The notes under the pieces are model-generated. The model ran no database searches. It was not told the origin of the DNA and was given only the letters and a program-made list of their open reading frames with translations. The translations under genes were made by a program, and so were the position numbers. From an uncultured Bacilli bacterium (GTDB taxonomy: Bacteria; Bacillota_I; Bacilli_A; RF39; UBA660), in NCBI GenBank assembly GCA_934148875.1, contig CAKPDJ010000016.1:1-27502 (forward strand): a DNA stretch of 27,502 bases, in the 5' to 3' direction. Shown one piece after another: positions 14,391 to 21,864 of the stretch. Position 1 is the first letter of the stretch. Each line of letters starts with the position of its first letter.

Positions 14391-15575
14391 ATGAAGAAAA
14401 AAATTGAATTATTATCTCCAGCTGGGGATTTAGATAGGTTAAAAATAGCTCTACTATACGGGGCAGATGCTGTCTATATTGGAGGTAGAGAATATAGTTT
14501 AAGAGCAAATGCTACCAATTTTAGTATAGAAGAAATAAAAGAAGCTTGTAGTTTTGCACACAAATTAGGAAAAAAAGTATATCAAACAGTAAATATCGTT
14601 TTTCATAATGAAGATATTGATGGTATTTACGACTATTTAAAAGAAGCAGTTGATGCTGGAATTGATGCTTTTATTGTATCAGATCCTTTTATTATTTCTT
14701 ATATTAGAAAAAATTTTCCTGAAGTAGAAGTTCATGTTAGTACCCAAAACTCTACTACTAATATTGAAACAGTTAAGTTTTTTCAAAAAGAAGGTGTAGC
14801 TAGAGTAGTGCCAGCTAGAGAACTTTCTAAAAAAGAAATTGAAGAATTAGTATCAACTGGATGTGATATTGAAGTATTTATTCACGGTGCTATGTGTACA
14901 TTCTTTAGTGGTAGATGTACATTATCTAATTATGTAACTAATCGTGATTCAAATCGTGGTGGTTGTAGTCAAGTTTGTAGATTTGTATTTAACATAGATT
15001 CTGATGATACTCAAAAATTTACCATGGCTACCAAAGATTTGAATATGGCAGAACACATTAAAGAATTAATTGACATTGGAGTAGCAAGTTTAAAAGTAGA
15101 AGGCAGAATGAGAAGTCATTATTATTTAGCGACTGTTATGTCTAGTTATCGCAAAATCATTGATGCCTGTTACAATAACACTTTGACTGATGGTTTGATT
15201 AAGCAACAAGAAAAAATTTTATCGCGTGTAGCTAATCGTGAAACAAGTACCCATTATTTCAATCACTTAGCAGATGAAACTGATCAATATTATACAGGTA
15301 GACAAGAATTATCAAATCAAGATTATTTAGCTTATATTCTTTCTTATGATGATAATACCAAAATGGTAACAATTTCAGAAAGAAATTATTTTGAACCAGG
15401 TACTGAAGTTGAAATATTTATGCCAAGCGGTAAAGTTATATCATTTACTGTTGATAAAATCTATGGCGAAAATATGAATGAATTGGATAAAGCATGTCAT
15501 CCAGAAGAAATATTAAAAATAAAAGTACCCGATAAAGTAGAAGAATACTCAATGATGAGGATAAAAGCAAAATAG
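14391..15575 (+). CDS. trhP2: U32-family tRNA hydroxylation protein TrhP2 (YrrO-like)
   Basis: U32-family protein of 394 residues, partner of TrhP1 in making 5-hydroxyuridine at tRNA position 34 (role known for B. subtilis YrrO, transferred here). N-terminal ELLSPAGDLDRLKIALLYGA and AVYIGG are typical. The U32 signature EVFIHGAMCTFFSGRC gives C169 and C176, and GGCSQVC gives C192 and C196; these four are candidate iron-sulfur ligands, as in UbiU/UbiV-type U32 proteins. A C-terminal beta domain (about 310-394, with YFEPGTEVEIFMPSG) follows. The ribosome-binding site is the modest TGGTGAT (14379-14385). It stands alone after the inserted nuclease gene and ends in a hairpin shared with the opposing operon. 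Confidence 0.9.
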   Translation: MKKKIELLSPAGDLDRLKIALLYGADAVYIGGREYSLRANATNFSIEEIKEACSFAHKLGKKVYQTVNIVFHNEDIDGIYDYLKEAVDAGIDAFIVSDPFIISYIRKNFPEVEVHVSTQNSTTNIETVKFFQKEGVARVVPARELSKKEIEELVSTGCDIEVFIHGAMCTFFSGRCTLSNYVTNRDSNRGGCSQVCRFVFNIDSDDTQKFTMATKDLNMAEHIKELIDIGVASLKVEGRMRSHYYLATVMSSYRKIIDACYNNTLTDGLIKQQEKILSRVANRETSTHYFNHLADETDQYYTGRQELSNQDYLAYILSYDDNTKMVTISERNYFEPGTEVEIFMPSGKVISFTVDKIYGENMNELDKACHPEEILKIKVPDKVEEYSMMRIKAK

Positions 15576-15599
15576 ATATGGTTAATCATATCTATTTTT
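15571..15599. terminator. Bidirectional terminator between trhP2 and the activase operon
   Basis: AATAGATATG (15571-15580) and CATATCTATT (15587-15596) form a perfect 10-bp stem. A T-tract follows on the plus strand (TTTTTG) and TTTTGCTTTT on the minus strand. The stop codons of both convergent genes lie in the stem. Confidence 0.85.
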
Positions 15600-16548
15600 G
15601 TTTACTCATAATATCACCATTACTGCAGCGATTTCCCCAACTATCTATTAACTGTTTATTTTTACTTACACAAATAATTTCACAGTGATTTGAGCATCTA
15701 TTACATTCAATACCTCTAGTTTCAAATTCATTTTGTGTTATAGAAAATTGAAAATTCGTTTTAATTGGAGCCTTTTTAGCTAAAATAGCTACTCCAAGAG
15801 CTCCCATTAAATGTCCGTTTTCATCAACGATTACTTCCGTTCCAACCTCATTTTCAAATGCTTTTTTAACACCAATATTTTTACTAACACCACCCTGAAA
15901 AATAATAGGAGCTTTTATTTTTTTACCCTTACCAACATTATTTAGATAATTAGATACAACACTTTGACATAATCCAGCAATAATATCTTCTTTTTTATAT
16001 CCCATTTGAGCTTTATGTACTAAATCACTTTCTGCAAAAACAGTACATCTTGCCGCAATCTTAGTTGGTTTCTTACTGGTTAAAGCAATTTTACCAAAAT
16101 CTTCAACATCAACACCTAATCTACTAGCTTGACTAGATAAAAAAGCTCCAGTACCAGCAGCACAAAGTGTATTCATAGCATAATCAACTACAATTCCATC
16201 TTCTATTAAAATAATTTTAGAATCCTGTCCACCAATCTCGAAAATAGTTCTAACATTAGGGTAGAGTGATAATGTTCCAATAGCATGAGCAGTTATCTCA
16301 TTCTTAACAACATTTGCTGATAACATCGCCCCAATTAACTTCCTAGCTGATCCTGTCGTTCCAACACCTATAATATTTAATTTACTCTTATCAATCTGAC
16401 TTTCCAAATTGCCAATTAATGTTTTAACCGCATCAATTGGATTACCTTTAGTCCAAATATAACTACTAGCTAAAATCTTATTATTATCATCAATAATAAC
16501 ACCTTTAGTAGAAATAGATCCAATATCAACTCCTAAATAAGCATTCAT
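15592..16548 (-). CDS. BadF/BadG/BcrA/BcrD-type ATPase, 2-hydroxyacyl-CoA dehydratase activase (HgdC-like)
   Basis: ASKHA-fold ATPase of 318 residues. In the best-known systems such a homodimer carries one [4Fe-4S] cluster and uses ATP to push an electron into a 2-hydroxyacyl-CoA dehydratase or benzoyl-CoA reductase. Visible: GVDIGSISTKGVIID (phosphate 1), FEIGGQDSK, NTLCAAGTGAFL with C129, and ARCTVFAESD with C168; these two cysteines match the cluster ligands of Acidaminococcus HgdC. A C-terminal extension adds CNRCSNHC and another cysteine near the end. ATG 16548 has AGGGAG upstream; the in-frame ATG at 16581 would overlap the previous gene. It is one base downstream of its operon partner. 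No dehydratase is nearby, so the acceptor is unknown. Confidence 0.9.
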   Translation of the reverse strand: MNAYLGVDIGSISTKGVIIDDNNKILASSYIWTKGNPIDAVKTLIGNLESQIDKSKLNIIGVGTTGSARKLIGAMLSANVVKNEITAHAIGTLSLYPNVRTIFEIGGQDSKIILIEDGIVVDYAMNTLCAAGTGAFLSSQASRLGVDVEDFGKIALTSKKPTKIAARCTVFAESDLVHKAQMGYKKEDIIAGLCQSVVSNYLNNVGKGKKIKAPIIFQGGVSKNIGVKKAFENEVGTEVIVDENGHLMGALGVAILAKKAPIKTNFQFSITQNEFETRGIECNRCSNHCEIICVSKNKQLIDSWGNRCSNGDIMSKQK

Positions 16549-16549
16549 A

Positions 16550-17620
16550 TTAATCTCCCTTCTTAATCTTAAGCATATCATAAAAAGCTTCTAATCGTGT
16601 TTTAATACCGGTCTCACTTGTTTGTGAATCAAATGAAAAATAAATAATTGGCATTTTTCCATCTTGACATACCTTTCCAATAATAGGTATAGCTCCAATC
16701 TCAGGTGTACATCCAAAAGGTTTAATATGAATTAAACCATCATACCCTTGATCTATTAAATATTTAGCTCTATAAATATTATCCATTCCATCTGCGCCAA
16801 TTGTATATTTACAGTACTTTTCGATATATCTTAAATTTCTTTTTCTTTCAAGTCTTTTTTTATAAAGTAAGTAACTAACATTAGTAAATCTTTTAATTTC
16901 TATATTCATGCTAGCTAATTCCTTTTCTAAAAAATAACTAGAAAATGGTTCCATTGATGTATACAATTCTCCAATTATTCCAACTTTTAAGCAGTTATCA
17001 GGTTTATTAATCTTTAACTTTCTAAACCTTTTCTTATATTTAAAGTATTTTTTAATAAGAGAAAAGTAACCAGAACTCTTAGTAAAATCATCAAGCATTT
17101 CCTTCTTCAGATTAATAAAACTATTTTTATCTACTTCAAAGCCTATATTTAAGCGAATATAATCATCAATTTTATCCATATAATAAATCATCAAAATGGT
17201 AAGAGGTACATAATAAATCATTTTAGAAAATTTAATTTTACTATCAATTTTTTTAAAAGTATGATAAAGACTTTTAGAAGTTACTCTATCATTGTCAACT
17301 AAACAGTACAATTCAAAATTATAACCTAAATCTTTCAATATTTTTTCCTGTACTTCAGGATAATATCCATACCTACAACCACCACCAGCTTGTATTAAAA
17401 CATTAGCTCCTTGGTCAAGCGTTTCAATGAAATTTCCTAAATTATATTTAAACGGTACACAAACAAAATCAGGCGCATGTTTACTACCAAGTTCTATTGT
17501 CTTTTTAGTAATGGGAGGGGATTCTATTACCTTCAACTTAGTAAGTTTTTGAAGTAAATATTTAATAGGAATATAATAGTCCCCTAAATGTGGAAAGCTA
17601 ATAACTCTATCTTGTTTCAT
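16550..17620 (-). CDS. CoA activase-associated protein, COG3581-like
   Basis: Protein of 356 residues related to the C-terminal part of large 'acyl-CoA dehydratase activase' fusions. Its biochemical role is not established. Conserved-looking cysteine blocks are APDFVCVPFKYNLGNFIE, IQAGGGCRYGYYPE and IKPFGCTPEIGAIPII; these recall the dehydratase (HgdA/HgdB-like) fold and could bind an iron-sulfur cluster. The C-terminus has SFDSQTSETGIKTRLEAF, which echoes the end of the upstream gene product (VLTRIESFIDIL), suggesting the two are distant paralogues. ATG 17620 follows GGAAG and overlaps the upstream gene by 14 bases. It is translationally coupled on both sides. Confidence 0.82.
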   Translation of the reverse strand: MKQDRVISFPHLGDYYIPIKYLLQKLTKLKVIESPPITKKTIELGSKHAPDFVCVPFKYNLGNFIETLDQGANVLIQAGGGCRYGYYPEVQEKILKDLGYNFELYCLVDNDRVTSKSLYHTFKKIDSKIKFSKMIYYVPLTILMIYYMDKIDDYIRLNIGFEVDKNSFINLKKEMLDDFTKSSGYFSLIKKYFKYKKRFRKLKINKPDNCLKVGIIGELYTSMEPFSSYFLEKELASMNIEIKRFTNVSYLLYKKRLERKRNLRYIEKYCKYTIGADGMDNIYRAKYLIDQGYDGLIHIKPFGCTPEIGAIPIIGKVCQDGKMPIIYFSFDSQTSETGIKTRLEAFYDMLKIKKGD

Positions 17621-18530
17621 TATGTTTCTTCCTTTCCTCTAAAATATCAATAAAACTTTCTATTCTAGTTAAAACACCAGTATCAGAATTGGAATTATCT
17701 ATTACTAGGGTAGTTATAGGAATTTTTACATTTCTAACAATCATTTCATTGCTGAGTGAATCAGGTCCACACGGAAACGAAGTAATTAAAATAATTCCAT
17801 CTACCTGATCCTGATAATGATAAATGGAAGCTATTATTTCCTTGTTATAAGTCCAATAATTCTTTTTACTAATATGTTTAACTTCTTCCTCTAAGTATTT
17901 GTCATCATAACAGTCAGAATAAATTACTTCAATATTATTATTTTCAAGTAGCTTTATAATTGGTTTTCCTATATATTCATCATGCAAATTATATGCATGA
18001 CCAGCTACTAATATTTTAATTTTATTACTACCAGCAATCGTTACTTTTTGTTTACTTATTTTTCTATCTAGTAGCATTTTTTCTTTAGCTTTAGCTGTTT
18101 TATAAGCATTAATTATTTTTCTGTAAGTAAATCCTAAAGATAATCCCATAGTAGTAAAGGCATATAGTTCATCTTCTTTATGTTCAACATCCAAATTATA
18201 GTGAACTAACTTTTTATCAAAAACATTATTAACTAAGTCATATAAAGCTGAAAAATTGGTACACAGTTTTTCATGTTTTTTAACACATTTAATTCTAGGA
18301 ACTAATATATAATCACATTTATCAATCAAGTAATAAACATGTCCCATATATATCTTCATAGCCATACAAGCTTCATCCATACTAAATTTAATACCATTAT
18401 CTAGTATTTCTTTATTAGTATTGGGACTAATAATAATTTCACATCCTAATTCTTCAAAAAAACTAGTCCATAATTCACCATACTTATAGTAAAGTAGTGC
18501 TTTAGGTATCCCTATCGTTATTTTATTCAT
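17607..18530 (-). CDS. CoA activase-associated protein, COG3580/DUF2229-like
   Basis: First gene of the minus-strand operon, 307 residues. It starts ITIGIPKALLYYKYGELW, typical of DUF2229. Cysteines sit in SMDEACMAMKIYMGH, LVPRIKCVKKHEKLC and SFPCGPDSLSNEM, the last being a characteristic block of this group. In many anaerobes this module, the COG3581 module and the activase are fused in one protein of about 1400 residues; here they are separate genes. I chose the fourth methionine (18530) because GAGATGAT, one base off the GAGGTGAT used elsewhere in this window, is then correctly spaced; the in-frame ATG at 18539 would lie inside that site. Function beyond a redox/radical enzyme system is unknown. 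Confidence 0.82.
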   Translation of the reverse strand: MNKITIGIPKALLYYKYGELWTSFFEELGCEIIISPNTNKEILDNGIKFSMDEACMAMKIYMGHVYYLIDKCDYILVPRIKCVKKHEKLCTNFSALYDLVNNVFDKKLVHYNLDVEHKEDELYAFTTMGLSLGFTYRKIINAYKTAKAKEKMLLDRKISKQKVTIAGSNKIKILVAGHAYNLHDEYIGKPIIKLLENNNIEVIYSDCYDDKYLEEEVKHISKKNYWTYNKEIIASIYHYQDQVDGIILITSFPCGPDSLSNEMIVRNVKIPITTLVIDNSNSDTGVLTRIESFIDILEERKKHNETR

Positions 18531-18643
18531 TATCATCATCTCATTAAATCTTATGATAATTATTAGCTATGATTATGAAAATAAATAGTAAAAATTCGAC
18601 AAATTCTAAGTTTTTTTAGTCACTTCTAAAAAAATAGAAATAA

Positions 18644-18649
18644 TATAAT
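18644..18649 (+). promoter_or_regulatory. Likely -10 element for the Rpn-type gene and priA
   Basis: TATAAT (18644-18649) lies just before GAGGTGAT (18652-18659). No -35 is recognisable. Transcription would start around the ribosome-binding site. A 9-bp inverted repeat, TTTTTTTAG with CTAAAAAAA, lies immediately upstream (about 18611-18634). It is not clear whether it is regulatory. Confidence 0.4.
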
Positions 18650-18663
18650 TAGAGGTGATTTGA

Positions 18664-19635
18664 TTGAATAAAAAAGAACTAATAAAAGAATCAAATAAAA
18701 TGGTACCAATCTGTTATGATGAAATGTTTAAAGCAGTGTTTGGTAATAGAGAATATCCTAATATAACGGCATATTTAATAAGTGTTTTAACAGGTATTCC
18801 ATATTCGTTATTAAAAGATAAAATAGCTTTTAAAAATACTAATCAAAAACTATCACGAGTAACAGATAAGAAATCAGATAAAGATGTAATCTTTATAGTA
18901 GATTTAGAGGAACCATTAAAGATTAATTTAGAGATGAATAATCGTAAAACATTTAAACAAGAAATAATTGAAAGAAATATATATTTTGCTAGTAACTTTT
19001 TTGGTATGGGATTAGAAGAAAGTGAAGATTATACAAATATTAAAACAACTATTCAGTATAACTTTAATTTAAAATATGTAGATACAATAAATAAAGAAAA
19101 GATAGATGAATATATGCTAAGAAATAAGTATGGACATATATTAACAGAGAAATTAAAAATAGTGCATATCAATATTGAAGAGTTAAGTAAATTATGGTAT
19201 AGTGAAGCTAGATTTAATTATCCAGAGAATTATCAAATATTATGTGGAATATCAGCATTAATGATGTGTACAGATAAGAGTAAATTTGAAAGTGATATAA
19301 GAAATGTTCCATTAGATGAAAAGATAAGGATGGATATCGAAAGGATAGTGGAAGAGATGAATTATGATGATCAACTACCAGAGAGATATTACGATAGAGA
19401 TGAAGAATGGGATAGAATCAAAAGAACATGTATTAAAAGTGAGATAAAAGAAGCTACGCAGAAAGCAGCACAGAAAGCAGCACAGAAAGCACTTAAAGAA
19501 GGAAAAGAAGCTGGGATAAAAGAAGAAAAAATTGAAATAGCTAAAAATATGTTAGAATTAAATACAATTTCTATAGAAGATATTTCTAAAATTACTGGTC
19601 TATCTATAGAAAAAATAGAAAAATTAAGAAAATAA
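18664..19635 (+). CDS. Rpn/PD-(D/E)XK nuclease family 'transposase' protein
   Basis: Protein of 323 residues of the Rpn-like PDDEXK_2 group, annotated as transposase-like nucleases; Rpn proteins of E. coli have DNase activity and promote recombination. N-terminal FKAVFGNREYPNITAYLISVLTG is typical. The core shows D74 in KDVIFIVD, then E90-M-N92 where family members usually have ExQ or ExK, then ERNIYFAS. The tail has GISALMMC, a short AQKA repeat and a C-terminal helix pair ISIEDISKITGLSIEKIEKL common in the family. The start is TTG 18664, fixed by GAGGTGAT (18652-18659). It ends 16 bases before priA. Probably accessory, possibly co-transcribed with priA. Confidence 0.85.
   Translation: MNKKELIKESNKMVPICYDEMFKAVFGNREYPNITAYLISVLTGIPYSLLKDKIAFKNTNQKLSRVTDKKSDKDVIFIVDLEEPLKINLEMNNRKTFKQEIIERNIYFASNFFGMGLEESEDYTNIKTTIQYNFNLKYVDTINKEKIDEYMLRNKYGHILTEKLKIVHINIEELSKLWYSEARFNYPENYQILCGISALMMCTDKSKFESDIRNVPLDEKIRMDIERIVEEMNYDDQLPERYYDRDEEWDRIKRTCIKSEIKEATQKAAQKAAQKALKEGKEAGIKEEKIEIAKNMLELNTISIEDISKITGLSIEKIEKLRK
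19459..19491 (+). repeat. 12-base tandem repeat within the Rpn-type gene
   Basis: CAGAAAGCAGCA occurs twice exactly (19459-19470 and 19471-19482), and its first nine bases occur a third time. It encodes QKAAQKAAQKA in a predicted helical linker. Changes of copy number would keep the reading frame. Confidence 0.85.
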
Positions 19636-19651
19636 TTAAAAGGAGGAAATT

Positions 19652-21820
19652 ATGATAGCAAAGGTACTAGTAGAATTATCTAATAAAAACATTGATAAAA
19701 CCTTTGATTATATAGTTCCCAACAATTTACTATCAAAAGTAAAAGTTGGAATTAGAGTTAAAGTACCTTTTGCTCATCAAACGTTAGAAGGATTTGTATT
19801 AGGTATTAGTAATAATAGTGATTATCAAGATTTAAAAGAGATAATTGATGCTGTAGATACTGATATTATTTTAAATGAAGAGTTATTACTTTTAGGTAAA
19901 AATATGGCTGATACAACTTTATCAACATTGATCTCCTGTTATCAAGCTATGTTACCAAAAGCTTTAAAAGCTAAGAATGGCGTAGATATATCTGTTAAAA
20001 CAGAATCATACTTAATTATAAAAAATGAACCTATTTCAAAATTAAATAGTAAACAGGAGCAAATAGTAAATAGAATAAAAGAATGTGGAAAACTATTAAA
20101 AAAAGATGCCAATTTAATATCTATTAGTAGCGTTCAAACATTATTAAAAAATGGTATTATTGAAGAAAAAAAGGAAGAAATATATAGACTTAATCATGAA
20201 AATGAGATAGTTACAAAATATCCACTTACCAATCTTCAACAAAAAGCAGTAGACCAAGTTTTAGCTAAAAAAAATACTAACACTACTTTTCTAATTCATG
20301 GTGTTACTGGAAGTGGTAAAACAGAAGTATATATGGAAATAATAGAAAAATTATTATCTGAAGATAAAGAGAGTATAGTATTAGTTCCTGAAATATCACT
20401 AACTGAACAAATTGTTTCTAGATTTAAAAAAAGATTTGCTAGTAATATCGCTATTCTACATAGTCGCCTAAGTGATGGTGAAAAATACGATGAATGGAGA
20501 AAAATAGCTAGAGGTGAGATTAAGATAGTGATTGGTGCTAGAAGTGCTATTTTTGCCCCACTAAAAAATATTGGTGTAATTATAATTGATGAAGAACATA
20601 CCGATAGCTATAAACAAGATAGCTGCAATCCTAAATATAATGCTATAGATATAGCTAAATGGCGTAGTAAATATCATAATGCTCCAGTTGTTTTAGGTAG
20701 TGCTACCCCAACCCTAGAAACATATGCTAGAAGTAAAAAAGGTTTATATGAGTTAATTGAATTAAAAGAAAGAGTAAACCATAAAAATATGCCAACTACC
20801 GAAATTGTTGATATGAATCAAGAAATAAAAAAAGGAAACGGTAATTTTTCTAAGATACTAATAAATAGTATGCAAGAGTGTTTTAATAATAACGAACAAG
20901 TTATACTTCTCCTAAATAGAAGAGGATACTCATCTTTTGTATCATGCAAAAATTGTGGCTATACGGAAAAGTGTCCTAACTGTGACATTACTTTAACTTA
21001 TCATAAAAGTAGTAATACTTTAAGATGTCATTATTGTGGCTATGGTACCAAACTAAATAATATTTGCCCAGAATGCCATGAAGAATCAATTTCCACATTA
21101 GGAGTTGGAACAGAAAAAATAGAGGAGCAATTAAATAAAATCTTTCCTGATAAGAAAGTTATACGTATGGATTTTGATACCACTAGCAAAAAAGGAAGTC
21201 ATGAAAAGATAATTAATGCTTTTTCTAGCCAAGAATATGATATTTTATTAGGAACTCAAATGGTAGCTAAGGGACTTGATTTTCCTAATGTTACTTTAGT
21301 AGGTGTTATTAATGCTGATACAAGCTTAAATATTCCTGATTTTAGAAGTAGTGAGGCAACTTTTCAATTATTATGTCAAGTAGCAGGTAGAAGTGGTAGA
21401 GGTGAAAAAAGTGGAAAAGTAATAATTCAAACTTTCAATCCTGAACACTATGCTATTAGATATGCTAAAAACCATGATTATCTAGGCTTTTTTAATCAAG
21501 AAATGCAAATAAGACACAAACTTGGATATCCACCTTACTATTACCTCACATCAATTAAAATATTAAGTAAATCATATGATGAGGCTAAAAGTGTTAGTAA
21601 TAAAGTAGCAGAATACCTAAATAAAAATTTATCTAATACTACTATTTTAGGTCCAAGTATAGCTAATGTATTTAAAGTAAATAATGTTTATCGTTTTCAA
21701 ATAATTCTAAAATATAAAAAAGAAGATAATTTATATAAGGTACTAAAAGAACTACTAGAACACTACAAAACCAATCAAAAGGTAAAAATAGATATTGACT
21801 TTAATCCTATTCATATATAG
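19652..21820 (+). CDS. priA: Primosomal replication restart helicase PriA
   Basis: Superfamily 2 DNA helicase (3' to 5') that reloads the replisome at stalled forks. It has 722 residues, slightly shorter than B. subtilis PriA. Domains: N-terminal 3'-DNA-binding domain (about 1-95, beginning MIAKVLVELSNKNIDKTFDY), winged helix, helicase lobes with Walker A GVTGSGKT at 217-224 and DEEH at 313-316, and a zinc-binding insert with eight cysteines (C432, C435, C441, C444, C459, C462, C472, C475). VAGRSGRG marks motif VI. AAAGGAGG lies just before ATG 19652. All catalytic and zinc residues are present. Confidence 0.97.
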   Translation: MIAKVLVELSNKNIDKTFDYIVPNNLLSKVKVGIRVKVPFAHQTLEGFVLGISNNSDYQDLKEIIDAVDTDIILNEELLLLGKNMADTTLSTLISCYQAMLPKALKAKNGVDISVKTESYLIIKNEPISKLNSKQEQIVNRIKECGKLLKKDANLISISSVQTLLKNGIIEEKKEEIYRLNHENEIVTKYPLTNLQQKAVDQVLAKKNTNTTFLIHGVTGSGKTEVYMEIIEKLLSEDKESIVLVPEISLTEQIVSRFKKRFASNIAILHSRLSDGEKYDEWRKIARGEIKIVIGARSAIFAPLKNIGVIIIDEEHTDSYKQDSCNPKYNAIDIAKWRSKYHNAPVVLGSATPTLETYARSKKGLYELIELKERVNHKNMPTTEIVDMNQEIKKGNGNFSKILINSMQECFNNNEQVILLLNRRGYSSFVSCKNCGYTEKCPNCDITLTYHKSSNTLRCHYCGYGTKLNNICPECHEESISTLGVGTEKIEEQLNKIFPDKKVIRMDFDTTSKKGSHEKIINAFSSQEYDILLGTQMVAKGLDFPNVTLVGVINADTSLNIPDFRSSEATFQLLCQVAGRSGRGEKSGKVIIQTFNPEHYAIRYAKNHDYLGFFNQEMQIRHKLGYPPYYYLTSIKILSKSYDEAKSVSNKVAEYLNKNLSNTTILGPSIANVFKVNNVYRFQIILKYKKEDNLYKVLKELLEHYKTNQKVKIDIDFNPIHI

Positions 21821-21831
21821 TTTAAAAATGA

Positions 21832-21864
21832 AATAAATCACCATACTATAAATGGTGATTTATT
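21832..21864 (+). promoter_or_regulatory. Perfect 13-bp hairpin covering the ribosome-binding site of the SpoIID-like gene
   Basis: AATAAATCACCAT (21832-21844) pairs fully with ATGGTGATTTATT (21852-21864) around a 7-base loop. The 3' arm contains the Shine-Dalgarno GGTGAT (21854-21859) and ends one base before ATG 21865. There is no U-tract, so it is a poor terminator. It looks like translational control or RNA processing after priA. Confidence 0.6.

Noticed and set aside
18611..18634. TTTTTTTAG/CTAAAAAAA inverted repeat between the divergent operons as a terminator
   Set aside because: It lies between two divergent start regions where no transcript needs to end, and it is a simple A/T run. 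Listed only as a note to the promoter there.
18664..19635. Mobile element around the Rpn-type 'transposase' gene
   Set aside because: No terminal inverted repeats or target-site duplications were seen at its ends. The family name does not imply an insertion sequence.
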